NCBI GenBank assembly: GCA_937891665.1
Contig: CALAGS010000202.1
Location: 1 to 64,000 of the forward strand
DNA from: an uncultured Burkholderiales bacterium
GTDB lineage: Bacteria > Pseudomonadota > Gammaproteobacteria > Burkholderiales > Burkholderiaceae_C
DNA: 64,000 bases
Direction: 5' to 3'
A program made the position numbers and the translations under genes. Shown piece by piece: positions 21,821-32,061 of this stretch; position 1 is the stretch's first letter, and every line of letters starts with the position of its first letter. The notes below the pieces were generated by a model. It worked only from the letters and a program-made list of their open reading frames with translations. It did not search any database and was not told the origin of the DNA.

Positions 21821-22552
21821 TTAAACAGGCAATTTGCTTTTCCACACATTCCAAGGACGTTCAACTTGAGCTGCATTGGTTTCAGCAGAGTTACGCGCTT
21901 CGTCTTCCGACAAATAAATCGGTTCGCCAGCGCCCATGCCAAAGCTCATTCGCATTGCATCAGCTTGTAACTTGGCATTGCCTTCTGTGTAGTAGGCGCG
22001 AAACACTGCGAGTTGAATCGAATTGGCCACCACCACATTGCCATGTCCGCGTAACAAAGCCACAGCGTTGTTGCCCAGCGTGTCAGCCAAAGATTCACCA
22101 ATGCTCTGATTGCGAATCAGCATGTCAGAGGTTTCACCCAGGGTGTCGCGTATTTCAAAGGTGGGCACGTTGCTGCCCAAGAAGCCGCTCATGTGGCAGA
22201 TGGGGCGCAGGCGAGCACCTGTGACGCCAAACGGAATGATGGCCGGCGAGTGACTGTGGACCACTGAGTTCACGTCTGGGCGTTTTTTAAAGATCGCACT
22301 GTGAATGAATCTTTCCAAATAAGATTTTCTCCCTTGTGTATCGTGCACATCGCCATTCAAATCGCACTCCACAATGTCAGAGGCCTTCACAGATGCTGGT
22401 GCCATGCTGCGCGCAATGAAAAAGCGCTCTGGATTTTCGGGGTTGCGAACACTGATGTGACCAAAGCCATCAAAAACGCCTTCGTTGGCCAAAATTTGAT
22501 TGGCCGTTGCCAAGTCTTCAAACAGTTGTTGAATCGCGGGAGAATTTGCCAT
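21821..22552 (-). CDS. Class II aldolase/adducin family protein
   Basis: GFGHISVRNPENPERFFI, VVHSHSPAII, LRGHGNVV motifs. Confidence 0.9.
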   Translation of the reverse strand: MANSPAIQQLFEDLATANQILANEGVFDGFGHISVRNPENPERFFIARSMAPASVKASDIVECDLNGDVHDTQGRKSYLERFIHSAIFKKRPDVNSVVHSHSPAIIPFGVTGARLRPICHMSGFLGSNVPTFEIRDTLGETSDMLIRNQSIGESLADTLGNNAVALLRGHGNVVVANSIQLAVFRAYYTEGNAKLQADAMRMSFGMGAGEPIYLSEDEARNSAETNAAQVERPWNVWKSKLPV

Positions 22553-22587
22553 GGTACTTTTATGGTTGTGTGAATTTAACTGTCAAT

Positions 22588-23682
22588 TTATTTTGTTAGA
22601 AACAAACGAGTCCAGTGCTGATTCCACTTCTCCGCCTCGTCAACCACGAGACTCGGATCTGTCATCACGTAATTGAAGTTGTTTAAATTAGATTTGACCT
22701 TTTGGTTGGCCGGTGGACGACCCATGCTGTTCAAAAGTGTTTGCGCCTCAGGTGACAGAATAAAATCTGCCAACAATGCAGCGGCATGCGGATGCGGCGC
22801 GTTCCGTGCAACGCCTACACCTTGAGGGCGAGCCAGTGTGGGCTCAATGGGCACCCAATCGATGGGGGCACCACGTTGTTTCAACGATTGCGCATTGGCG
22901 TTGTAAATGGTCAGGCCCACATCGGTCTCACCCGCAGCCACCATTTGCGCCAACAAAATGTGACCTTTGCGAACATCTGGTTTTTGCTCTGACAATTTCC
23001 TGAAGAAAGTCATGCCGCGTTGTTCGCCCATCGAATTGACCAAGCCGCCCATCCACTCGGCATCTGTCGATTCGATGGCAATACGTCCTTTCCACTTAGG
23101 TTCTGTAAAGCCTTCATAGTGTTTGGGCAAGTCGTCTCGCTTGACTTTTTGTGTATTGAAAGCGACCACAAAGAAATTGACACGGTCAGGCATCCACATG
23201 CGGTGCTTGGGAATCATGCCTTGCGGTAAATCTGCAATGTGCGGGCTGTGAAATTCAGACAGCATTTTTTCACGAGCCAACATTTCCATCTCAGGTCCAT
23301 TGGTTTCCACCACATCCACCGTATGGCGCTTGGCCCGGCCTTCATTGACAACGCGCTGAACAACCCCTTCACTCAAGCCTCGCCAAACAGTGACCTTGAT
23401 GCCATATTTTTTTTCAAACTCCGCCATCAAAGGCACAGACTCGGTCGGGGCCAAAGATGTGTAAAGCGTGACGGCACCTTCTTTGCGAGCCCGCTCTAAC
23501 AACCAAGCTTCGCGATCAGGCGCCTTGTTCATGAAAATGGCATCGTTGGGACCGGCGTTTAACGGCGCTGGTGATTGAGCCCACGCTGGCACGGACATGA
23601 AAGCAGATACCAGGCAAAGCGCAAGCCTGCGCGAAATCGCACTTGAAGTTTTCAAATCTCGGTTAAAAAAAACTTGCGGCAT
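22588..23682 (-). CDS. Extracellular solute-binding protein, iron(III)-type ABC transporter (paralogue 1)
   Basis: Signal peptide; GAVTLYTSLAPTESVPLMAEFEKKYGIKVTVWRG, paralogous to 33345..34433 and 34484..35551. Confidence 0.87.
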   Translation of the reverse strand: MPQVFFNRDLKTSSAISRRLALCLVSAFMSVPAWAQSPAPLNAGPNDAIFMNKAPDREAWLLERARKEGAVTLYTSLAPTESVPLMAEFEKKYGIKVTVWRGLSEGVVQRVVNEGRAKRHTVDVVETNGPEMEMLAREKMLSEFHSPHIADLPQGMIPKHRMWMPDRVNFFVVAFNTQKVKRDDLPKHYEGFTEPKWKGRIAIESTDAEWMGGLVNSMGEQRGMTFFRKLSEQKPDVRKGHILLAQMVAAGETDVGLTIYNANAQSLKQRGAPIDWVPIEPTLARPQGVGVARNAPHPHAAALLADFILSPEAQTLLNSMGRPPANQKVKSNLNNFNYVMTDPSLVVDEAEKWNQHWTRLFLTK

Positions 23683-23693
23683 GAAGCTCTCCT

Positions 23694-26078
23694 TTAAGTT
23701 GAGGTCAAGATGGATTTCACACGTGCAGGGTTCATGGGTGCTTGGCGCATCCGGACACCCGTGGCATCAAAAAATGCATTGGCCACAGCGGCAGGCACCA
23801 CGCGGCAGGTGGCTTCGCCCGCGCCTGTAGGCGGGGCTTCTGGTCGGTTGATCAAGACAATGTCAATTTCTTCAGGCGCGTCTTTGATGTCCAAAATGGG
23901 GTAGCTATTCCAATCGACACTTTTGACTTTGTCGGGCGCAAATTGCACCTCTTCAAAAATAGTTCTGGACAGTGATTGAACCAGTCCGCCTTCAATCGTG
24001 TAGCGCAAGCCTTGTGGGTTCACAATCAAGCCGCAATCGTGGGCCACTGTGAATTTGCGGCCCCAAATTCGACCTGTCTTGCGGTCCACTTCAATCTCGG
24101 CAACAACCGCCACGATGGTGCCTGCGCGTTGAGCGTAGGCAATGCCACGGCCACTCAAAATAGGGCCGCGTCGATCGCGCTTGGCATTGCCCCTGGGCTC
24201 CCAACCCGATTTTTCGGCAGCCGCTTTGAGCACCGCAATGTCTCGGGGTGCCTTGGCATATTTCACACGAAATGCAACAGGGTCCTCGCCAGTGGCGTAG
24301 GCCAATTCATCAATGAACTGCTCGCTGGCAAATTGAATTTGCAAACCCACTGGATCGCGCACGTGTGAGGTTCGCATGGGGGAAGCGCTGGCAATCAAAT
24401 CGGGAATCACTTCCCATGCCAACATTTTGTTGTCAAAGGCATAGCTTTCCTCAGGCGTGCCAAAAGTGATGCCGCCCTTGGGTGGCAAACCCAACTCCAT
24501 GCCGACCAAACTGTCTCTTGGATCTGACTCGTTGCTGGCAATGGTAGCGCGCGAGAAAGCGCGGGTTGTGAAATCGTAGGCCACCACTTTGCCCGAGGCA
24601 TCAATAGCAGCACGTGCGCGATGCACCGATGCGGGTGCTTTTGGATCCCATGCTGTGCCATCGTGTCGCATGCCTTGCACGCGTACAGGCTGCCCCACCA
24701 TTTTTGAAATCATGGCAGCGTCCAATATCGCATCACCTGCATCGTTGCGACCGTAGGAGCCCGGGCCTTGGACCCAGAAGGCCTCAACAGTTTCTACGGG
24801 CACTTTTAGCAGCGCCGCCACGCCATCGCGTGCGTAATGGGGTTTTTGCGAGCCTGTCCAAATGGTGATTTTGTCTGCTTTCACATCGGCCACAGCGCTG
24901 GCCGGACCCATGCTGGCGTGCGATTGGAAAGGCCATAAATACTCAGCCTCCACCACTTTCACTGCTGACTTCAAGGCCGCAGCCACATCACCGTTTTTGA
25001 TGTCTTCAGAACGCTTGCGTGTAGGCGCTTGGCGAATGTGCTCATGCAGTTTTTCAAACTCAGGAAATGGTTTGCTGTTGGCCACCCAAGTGACCTTCAA
25101 ATCCTTGGCCGCCTTCACGGCGTCCCACTCACGCTCGGCCACCACAGCCAAGAAATTCTTTTCTCGCACCACGCGCGCACCCTTGATGTGCTTGATCGAA
25201 GACTCGTCCACCTTCTCGGCCAGGCCCCCTGCAACGGGTGTGCGAATCACCCGCGCATGCAACATGCCCGGCACTCTCACATCTGCAATATTGCCTTCCG
25301 TACCAAAGACTTTCCACGCCACATCGTTGCGCGGCAAAGACAATCCCACCACTTTGTACTCAGACGTCAGTTTGGGTTTGGCAGCGCCCTTGACATCCAT
25401 TTGATTGCCAACTCGCTTGTTCCAATCCACTTTGGAATTGAAATACTTGCCGCCGATCAGTTCGGCATAGGAGACTTTTTGTGCATCGTTGCCTTTGACA
25501 GAAATGACACCATCAAAAATACTCAAATTGGCGGCAGGCACATTCAGTTTTTCAGATGCCAGGTTGAGCAAAATGCGACGTGCTTCTGCCGAGGCATTGC
25601 GAAGCGGTTTGGCGCCTGCCTGAATGCCCAAGGCGCTGGAGGCGCCGCCCTGGTTCAAAGAAGTGGCTGAGTTGCCCATCACAATTTTGACTTTGCGATA
25701 AGAAACGTCTAGCTCCTCTGCTACGATTTGGCCAATGGCCACGTCTAGGCCTTGGCCCAAATCTACTTTGCCATAATAAGCCACCACAGTGCCATCGGGC
25801 TGGATTGCGACCCAAGAATCTAGCTCTTCTGCTTTTAAAGCGGGCTTGACATTGCCGATCGTGGCCAAGGTGGTACCCATAGCACCAGCTGAACTGGCGG
25901 CAGCATTGGCTGGTGCTTGCGCAAGGGCTTCAATCGGCAAACTGCCACTTGCCACAGAAACGACCAACGCGCCGGCTGCACTTAAAAAATCACGCCTTGA
26001 AGTACCACTGACAAATTCTGGTTTGTCTTGTTCCATGTCAATGGGATGGGCGTTGTCTTGATTGAACTTGTGTGTCAT
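23694..26078 (-). CDS. Xanthine dehydrogenase-family molybdopterin-binding subunit (isoquinoline 1-oxidoreductase beta/IorB-like), Tat signal
   Basis: TSRRDFLSAAGALVVSVASG Tat-like N-terminus; Mo-hydroxylase large-subunit motifs; C-terminal GAGEATC. Confidence 0.9.
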   Translation of the reverse strand: MTHKFNQDNAHPIDMEQDKPEFVSGTSRRDFLSAAGALVVSVASGSLPIEALAQAPANAAASSAGAMGTTLATIGNVKPALKAEELDSWVAIQPDGTVVAYYGKVDLGQGLDVAIGQIVAEELDVSYRKVKIVMGNSATSLNQGGASSALGIQAGAKPLRNASAEARRILLNLASEKLNVPAANLSIFDGVISVKGNDAQKVSYAELIGGKYFNSKVDWNKRVGNQMDVKGAAKPKLTSEYKVVGLSLPRNDVAWKVFGTEGNIADVRVPGMLHARVIRTPVAGGLAEKVDESSIKHIKGARVVREKNFLAVVAEREWDAVKAAKDLKVTWVANSKPFPEFEKLHEHIRQAPTRKRSEDIKNGDVAAALKSAVKVVEAEYLWPFQSHASMGPASAVADVKADKITIWTGSQKPHYARDGVAALLKVPVETVEAFWVQGPGSYGRNDAGDAILDAAMISKMVGQPVRVQGMRHDGTAWDPKAPASVHRARAAIDASGKVVAYDFTTRAFSRATIASNESDPRDSLVGMELGLPPKGGITFGTPEESYAFDNKMLAWEVIPDLIASASPMRTSHVRDPVGLQIQFASEQFIDELAYATGEDPVAFRVKYAKAPRDIAVLKAAAEKSGWEPRGNAKRDRRGPILSGRGIAYAQRAGTIVAVVAEIEVDRKTGRIWGRKFTVAHDCGLIVNPQGLRYTIEGGLVQSLSRTIFEEVQFAPDKVKSVDWNSYPILDIKDAPEEIDIVLINRPEAPPTGAGEATCRVVPAAVANAFFDATGVRMRQAPMNPARVKSILTST

Positions 26079-26087
26079 GTGATCTCC

Positions 26088-26552
26088 TTAAGACATCAAG
26101 GTTTGAGCGCGCTTGATGGCGCGCAAGATGGAGACATGCGTGCCGCAGCGGCACTTCAAACCATCGAGTGCTGTTTTGATTTCAGCATCGGTGGCTTTGG
26201 GATTTTTCTTCAAAAATGCGGCAGAGGTCATGACCCAGCCATTGATGCAATGACCGCATTGCGGCACTTGCTCTTCTAAAAATGCGACTTGAATGGGGTG
26301 TGGTTTTTCGGGGGTGCCGAGGCCAGCCAGGGTGGTCACTTTTTTGCCCTTCACCGAAGACACAGGCATGACACACGAACGCACCGGTTGACCGTTGATG
26401 TGCACCGTGCAGGCGCCACATTGGGCCAGGCCACAGCCAAATTTTGGATTGTTCATTTTCAGATCATCTCGCAATGCATAAAGCAAAGGCATTTGCGGAT
26501 CGCTGTCGATTTGGACGGGTTTGCCGTCTACTTCAAAGGGTGTTAAAGCCAT
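26088..26552 (-). CDS. (2Fe-2S)-binding protein (IorA-like)
   Basis: FGCGLAQCGACTVHINGQPVRSC and QCGHCINGWVMTS two [2Fe-2S] motifs. Confidence 0.93.
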   Translation of the reverse strand: MALTPFEVDGKPVQIDSDPQMPLLYALRDDLKMNNPKFGCGLAQCGACTVHINGQPVRSCVMPVSSVKGKKVTTLAGLGTPEKPHPIQVAFLEEQVPQCGHCINGWVMTSAAFLKKNPKATDAEIKTALDGLKCRCGTHVSILRAIKRAQTLMS

Positions 26553-26573
26553 GTTGTCTCCTGTTTAAATTGA

Positions 26574-27572
26574 TCAGTCTTCTAAAAGCATTTCATCCAA
26601 AGCGGCCACCAGTGCACGCTGTAATTCCGGGTCTTGGCTAGAGTGCCCTGCTGTGTATACCACTCGCAATTTCCCCATTGGCCACACCTGCTTGAGTTGC
26701 CAGGCTGTTTCAGCAGGGGTCACCATGTCGAACTGGCCCTGCACAATGATGCCAGGTATGTCTTTGAGAAAGTCGTTGGCCGTGTTGGGTAGAACGTGTC
26801 CGCGACTTCCCAAATCAGGGTCGTGTGCAAACATGTGCGCCGATATTTTGGCCATGGCCAAGCAATGCAGCTCATCTTCTGGCGAGACATCGTCATTCAA
26901 CAAAGGCACACTAGGGTGCACGCTGCTAAGGGCATCTTCCCAGGCACACCAAGCTTTGGCCATGTCCAGCACTTGGTCTTTATGGGTACTTTGCAACACC
27001 TCGTCGTAAGCGCGCAGCACCTCACACGATTGGCCTTGGGAGCGCTGCTCTGTCAAAGGTGTGAGTGCTGAAATGGCTTTCACATAAGCTTGCCATTCCG
27101 CTCTAAAAATACGCGATGCGCCGCCTTCTTTGTAGAGCCAATCAAGCTCTTGGTCTTGTGCCGCAAAGACACCTCGCAAGACCATACCCGACACGCGGTT
27201 TGTGAATTTTTGAGCGTAGGCCAGCGCCAAGGTGCAGCCCCATGAACCACCGCACAGCAGCCACTTTTCGACGCCCCGTGCAATGCGAAGTTGCTCAAGG
27301 TCTGCCACCAGATTCGCTAAAAAGTTGTGCGCGGTTTCAGCGTGGGGCGTCGATCTGCCGCAGCCCCTTTGGTCCATCAAAATAATGCGATACCGATGCG
27401 GATCGAACAAACGTCTGGCGGTGGGTGTACAGCCACCGCCTGGGCCGCCATGCAAATACACCACAGGACGACCTTTGGGGTTACCGCACTCTTCCCAATA
27501 AACCTGGTGGCCATGCCCCACATCGATGTGGCCCACAAGGTAAGGGGTGATGGCTGGGTAGAGGGGGCTCAT
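26574..27572 (-). CDS. pip: Proline iminopeptidase-like alpha/beta hydrolase
   Basis: VVYLHGGPGGGCTPTARRLFDP, DQRGCGRSTPHA, LLCGGSWGCTLALAYAQ motifs. Confidence 0.9.
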   Translation of the reverse strand: MSPLYPAITPYLVGHIDVGHGHQVYWEECGNPKGRPVVYLHGGPGGGCTPTARRLFDPHRYRIILMDQRGCGRSTPHAETAHNFLANLVADLEQLRIARGVEKWLLCGGSWGCTLALAYAQKFTNRVSGMVLRGVFAAQDQELDWLYKEGGASRIFRAEWQAYVKAISALTPLTEQRSQGQSCEVLRAYDEVLQSTHKDQVLDMAKAWCAWEDALSSVHPSVPLLNDDVSPEDELHCLAMAKISAHMFAHDPDLGSRGHVLPNTANDFLKDIPGIIVQGQFDMVTPAETAWQLKQVWPMGKLRVVYTAGHSSQDPELQRALVAALDEMLLED

Positions 27573-29110
27573 GCTTGTAATGCCGTTCGGCCAAGTTCGG
27601 AAGAGCCAGGAAAAACCAAACTCTTGATGACCACAGGCACTGCGCCAGAGGTTTCAAGCATGGCGCCAATGTCAATGAAATCTAACTCTTTCAGGGTAAT
27701 GCCATCGATTGACAACACTGGGCTGCTGATGTGCAACTCCTCATGACAATGAATGCCAATGAGGCCACCGCAATCGGCTTCACCCACCAACAACAGGGGA
27801 TGACCTTTCTGGCGTATGGCCTGCATGCCATCCACCACAGCACGGCAAAAAGTATCAAGGCGTTGAAAGGTGGCTGAGCCTTGCCAGCGATAGCACACCA
27901 CAACAGCCTGATCGCCATCGTGCAAATCTAGACGACGGAGTGCGCGTTGAATGCTCGCTGAAATTTCTGGGCCATTCAATGTGTCAGCGGACAAATCCAA
28001 TTGCGGCGCAATGACTGGCACATTGCGCAGCGGCAAAATAGCAGCGGGCTCCACATAAATGGTGCTGCCGCTCACCTGAACGGTGTACTGAGATGCGCCA
28101 ATGACCGTAGCGCGTATGCCTTGATCTGGCACCTCTAGCCTAGGCCCCCATGTCTCTGCTTTGGCCCGAACGGCTTTGGCCAACATGGGGCCTAAGTCGC
28201 CATAGGCTTGGGTTTCTCTGCCGTAAACGTATTCTGAAACGCCGCCCGAGAAGGTAAGCACATCTGGCATTTTTAGAGCCAAAAGTGGCTCAAGCCTGAG
28301 CAAGGATTGGCTGATAGCGTCTGGTGTAGAGGTGCCAGCCACTTCAAAAATTCTGTCGGCCATTCGGTTCACCATGCGCTCTAAATCAGCGGGCGCCACC
28401 GCTTGACCCAATTGCAAATGGAGGCCTACTTCTTCTGCAAATCTTCGGCCAGCCACTTCCAAGCGCACCACGCACCCGTTGGCGTCCAAGGCCACGATGC
28501 GTGCGCCAATATCGACTGCCGTCAAATCAACCAACTCGCCGTTTTCGCACACGGCAATTTTGGTGGTGCCACCGCCAATGTCAATGTTCATGACGCGTGC
28601 AGTTTCGCGCACGGAGCGTGCGGCCGCGCCAGAACCAAAGGCTGCGAGGGTGGTTTCTAGTGCATCGCCTGCACTGACTGAAACAAACTTACCTGCTTGC
28701 GCTGCAAACAAATCTGCAATGGCGCGCGAATTACTTCTGCGCACAGCCACACCCGTGAGAATCAAAGCACCTGTGTCAATTTTGTCGGGCTCAATGCCAG
28801 CTTGTTCATATTGCGCATGAATGAATTCGCCCAAGGCCTTCGCATCAATGCTTTGATCTGAGGCATAAGGGGTGAGCAACACATCAGACTCATGCAGCAC
28901 AGTGCGCTCGCTCACAATGTAGCGATTGTCTAAGCGCTCTAGCACCAGTCTGGAAAAAACCAAGTGCGACGTCGACGAGCCAATGTCAACGCCCACGCTG
29001 ACCAAAATAATTTCATCCTCGCCCTCCAAACTGCGGCGAACATTGCTGAAGAAAACGCGACCGCCAACAGGTGCTTCCTGCTGTATGGGTGCGATCACGT
29101 TGTCACTCAT
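27569..29110 (-). CDS. EutA-like (ethanolamine ammonia-lyase reactivating factor family) ASKHA ATPase, paralogue 1
   Basis: SVGVDIGSSTSHLVFSRL, MNIDIGGGTTKIAVCENGELV, FSGGVSEYVYGRE motifs; overlaps upstream cupin stop by 1 nt. Confidence 0.85.
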   Translation of the reverse strand: MSDNVIAPIQQEAPVGGRVFFSNVRRSLEGEDEIILVSVGVDIGSSTSHLVFSRLVLERLDNRYIVSERTVLHESDVLLTPYASDQSIDAKALGEFIHAQYEQAGIEPDKIDTGALILTGVAVRRSNSRAIADLFAAQAGKFVSVSAGDALETTLAAFGSGAAARSVRETARVMNIDIGGGTTKIAVCENGELVDLTAVDIGARIVALDANGCVVRLEVAGRRFAEEVGLHLQLGQAVAPADLERMVNRMADRIFEVAGTSTPDAISQSLLRLEPLLALKMPDVLTFSGGVSEYVYGRETQAYGDLGPMLAKAVRAKAETWGPRLEVPDQGIRATVIGASQYTVQVSGSTIYVEPAAILPLRNVPVIAPQLDLSADTLNGPEISASIQRALRRLDLHDGDQAVVVCYRWQGSATFQRLDTFCRAVVDGMQAIRQKGHPLLLVGEADCGGLIGIHCHEELHISSPVLSIDGITLKELDFIDIGAMLETSGAVPVVIKSLVFPGSSELGRTALQA

Positions 29111-30336
29111 TATTTTTTCGGTCCAAACTTTTCCATGAACTCAGCGGGAATGTTGTACCAATCGGGGTCCATGCGATCGGGCACGCTGTTGCGTTTCAAG
29201 AGCTCTTGATACTCTTTGCGAATGTGCGGATCTTCCAGCCAATAGGGAATGGTGGTGCCGCCTTCGGTCACGTCTTGGGCGGTGTAGTCGGTGTGCTTCG
29301 AGCCTGGTGCGCCAGGATCGCGGCCAGGATTGTGCGGGCCAAACCAAGCCGTTAAGCGCAAGGCCTCTTCACCAGAGCTGAAGTGCTGGTGGTACCAACG
29401 CGCACCGCCGGGTGCTGCCGACACCAAACCAACTGGCTCGTAATCAATGCGGCGGACCAAATGTTCCTTGCCATCTTTCCAAGGTGTTTCGCCTTCGTCT
29501 TCTGGCCAAGTGTAGGTATAGCCTTTGCCATTCAAACAAATGAGTACCGCTGCAGAAGTGTGCGCATGCGCCCTTGAGTAACGGCCATTCTCGTGTTGAC
29601 CAATCCAAAAGTAAAAACAGTTGTTGGTCATGAAGGGCTCAATGCGGCGATAGCCGGGTGAGCGGCGGTTGTCCAAAGGCAATTCACACTTCATGACGTC
29701 GGGAATGAAGTTGGTTTTGCGCATGGCCAAACCGCGCACGGGATCGGCTTCGACTTCATCTCGAGCTTGGTAAAAATCGTCGGCGCCGTTGAAGCGATCA
29801 CGGAAGACGAAGGGGTTGTTGAACACCGCTTCTGTGCTTTGCAACATGTTCAACACATTGGGTGCCGTGGTGCCAGCTAACAACAACGCGCCACTGGAAG
29901 TGGCATTCACGATCCGGTGCCATGCATTGATGGGGATTGAGAACATGGAGCCGGCTTGCCATTCAAACACGTGCTTCTTGGTGTCACCTTCTTGCCAAAC
30001 TTCGGTGGTGCCACGTCCCTCCACCACCAAATAGATCTCTTCATACATGTGCTTTTCGGGATGCAATGCACCGGCACCTGGCACTTCGACCACATAGCAG
30101 CCCCACTTGGTTTCTGTGCCGTACAACTGAATGAAATGTCCCTTACCGCCCGTTCGTTTCCAAGGCACCAAGGGCAGGTTTTGAACCTTGTTAATGCCCA
30201 CATCCCGAAACACCGGCAAGCCTTCGGCTTCCATGTAGGCGTCATAAGGCGTGGGTTGTTTTTTAAATACGCCATAGCCGGCTTTTTTATTGCCAGCGGG
30301 TTCGTGCCAGTGGCTGGTATCTTTATCGTGAGGCAT
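29110..30336 (-). CDS. Bicupin domain protein (paralogue A)
   Basis: Two cupin modules (PGAGALHPEKHMYEEIYLVVEGRG; NGRYSRAHAHTSAAVLICLNGKG); YHQHFSSGEEALRL; ATG chosen at 30336. Confidence 0.85.
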   Translation of the reverse strand: MPHDKDTSHWHEPAGNKKAGYGVFKKQPTPYDAYMEAEGLPVFRDVGINKVQNLPLVPWKRTGGKGHFIQLYGTETKWGCYVVEVPGAGALHPEKHMYEEIYLVVEGRGTTEVWQEGDTKKHVFEWQAGSMFSIPINAWHRIVNATSSGALLLAGTTAPNVLNMLQSTEAVFNNPFVFRDRFNGADDFYQARDEVEADPVRGLAMRKTNFIPDVMKCELPLDNRRSPGYRRIEPFMTNNCFYFWIGQHENGRYSRAHAHTSAAVLICLNGKGYTYTWPEDEGETPWKDGKEHLVRRIDYEPVGLVSAAPGGARWYHQHFSSGEEALRLTAWFGPHNPGRDPGAPGSKHTDYTAQDVTEGGTTIPYWLEDPHIRKEYQELLKRNSVPDRMDPDWYNIPAEFMEKFGPKK

Positions 30337-30379
30337 GCAATGGGTCCATCTCAAAGCGGTTGAAAGGTACTGCTCAATC

Positions 30380-30416
30380 GTTCCTCTATAAAGAACAGCG
30401 TTCTACTATGCTAAAC
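30380..30416. promoter_or_regulatory. Composite operator site A
   Basis: GTTCctctataaaGAAC-agc-GTTCtactatgctAAAC; two 17-bp palindromes, 20-bp period; 44 bp upstream of the 29110..30336 start. Confidence 0.7.
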
Positions 30417-30585
30417 CAGCACCCTCATAGCGTCAACAGGGTTGACCGCTTTGGGGTGCGTCTACCCTGTCGCTTTTTCTCACAACGTGCATTACCAAAA
30501 AGTGTTGTTACGGCACCAATACATTAGCTGGCTAGGGTATTCACGAATAGGGCGTCTTGCCAATTTTTCGCTTAATAACACCACT

Positions 30586-30622
30586 GTCTTTCAAAAGAGA
30601 ACAGTGTTCCATATGCCAGAAC
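30586..30622. promoter_or_regulatory. Composite operator site B
   Basis: GTCTttcaaaagaGAAC-agt-GTTCcatatgccaGAAC; upstream of porin start 30686. Confidence 0.68.
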
Positions 30623-30685
30623 AGGCAGCAGAACCCCCAGGTCACTGGGCTCAATGATTTCATTTTCTAACTCTCGGAGATACAC

Positions 30686-31873
30686 ATGACTTTTAAATAT
30701 CGCACACTCACTTTAGGTTGTTTGGCCGCCATGGGCATGGCCGGTGCCGCTCACTCAGTAGAGCTAGCCGGTGGCGCACTCGAGGTCTACGGCAATTTGT
30801 ACCCGCAGTACCAATCAACATCGGTCAGTGGTGGCACCACATCGATTGCCTCATCAGCAACAAGCATGGGCAAAGTAACCTATGCGGCCCAGCCCGACAA
30901 AACTCAAATTTCCTCAGTGGGTTCGTATGTCGGCTTCAAGGGTAGAAAAGCCTTTGGCGATACGCAAGTAGGTTTTGATGTTCAAGGTGTTGTCAACATT
31001 CAAAAATCAGCAGGCGCCTTTTTGTCGGAGCCACGTGATGCTTATGTTTACATCAGCAATAAAAATTTGGGTCGTTTCGCAATGGGCCAAATGGACACAG
31101 CTTACAAAAGTTACGGCGACCGCAACCGCATGTTAGGTGTTGCTTCCAGCAACTTCGTGTCAACCAGCGGTTTGTTGTCTGACATCACATGGAAAAAAGC
31201 TTCTGGCTCTGGTTCTTCGAGCTTCCACACACGCACTGAGAATCAGGTGAGCTATCAAACTCCTGTTTACAGCGGCGTTCAAGCAGCCATTACGACAACC
31301 ATTGACCAAGACGCTGACCAAGCTTCTTCCAAAACCATCGGTGCACGCGCCATTCGGTGGTCAAACAAAGAGTTTTACGCCAGCGTTCAGCAAGAAACTC
31401 ATAACGACTTCCGTTTGTTGAGCACCGCTTTGACCAAATCCAAAGATACTGCAAATCGCATCAGCTTTGGTTATAAAAAGGGTCCTTGGAATTTGGCTAC
31501 AGACTTCGCTACGCTTGAATACACGCAGGCTGGTTTGAGTGGTTCTGCCGTCAAGAGCTACAAAACCAATACGATGCAAGTCACCGCCGAATATGCGTTG
31601 AACAACAACGTTCGCTTGGCAGTTAACACGGTCCGTGGCGACGCAGGCACTTGCTCCAAAGTGGATGGCAGCGCTTGCTTGACAACTGGCTTGGGCGGCA
31701 GTGCTGTCAACTTCGGCGCCATGTACAGCTTTGACAAAAATATTTCTGTGTTCGCACTTGTGGGCAGTGCGTCCGCCAACGACAACGCATTCTTGGCAAG
31801 CAAAGCAATCGCATCGACTAACTTTGGTGGCACAGTTAAAAACATGGCTGTTGGCATTCAAGCCAAGTTCTAA
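30686..31873 (+). CDS. Gram-negative general porin
   Basis: Signal peptide, LAGGALEVYGNLYPQYQ, VGFKGRKAFGDTQVGF, C-terminal GIQAKF. Confidence 0.9.
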   Translation: MTFKYRTLTLGCLAAMGMAGAAHSVELAGGALEVYGNLYPQYQSTSVSGGTTSIASSATSMGKVTYAAQPDKTQISSVGSYVGFKGRKAFGDTQVGFDVQGVVNIQKSAGAFLSEPRDAYVYISNKNLGRFAMGQMDTAYKSYGDRNRMLGVASSNFVSTSGLLSDITWKKASGSGSSSFHTRTENQVSYQTPVYSGVQAAITTTIDQDADQASSKTIGARAIRWSNKEFYASVQQETHNDFRLLSTALTKSKDTANRISFGYKKGPWNLATDFATLEYTQAGLSGSAVKSYKTNTMQVTAEYALNNNVRLAVNTVRGDAGTCSKVDGSACLTTGLGGSAVNFGAMYSFDKNISVFALVGSASANDNAFLASKAIASTNFGGTVKNMAVGIQAKF

Positions 31874-31898
31874 GTTTTAACAGATAGATGCTGAATCA

Positions 31899-31930
31899 GC
31901 AGATGCTCTTTGCGGAGCATCTGCTTTTTT
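31899..31930 (+). terminator. Rho-independent terminator downstream of porin
   Basis: GCAGATGCTC-TTTGCG-GAGCATCTGC-TTTTTT hairpin. Confidence 0.88.
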
Positions 31931-32061
31931 CTTTTTGGGTACGATCTGAAGCAACAGTTGATCGCTAGAATTTTTCTTCACGCAACGCCCTCCCGCCTCG
32001 AAGCATTTGAATTGCAAATGCACACCGAGCCCTAGCTTGCCCAAATTCAGCGCAATCAGGC

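Noticed and set aside
25029-25670. 213-aa plus-strand ORF opposite the Mo hydroxylase
   Set aside because: Shadow ORF within a well-supported IorB-like gene.
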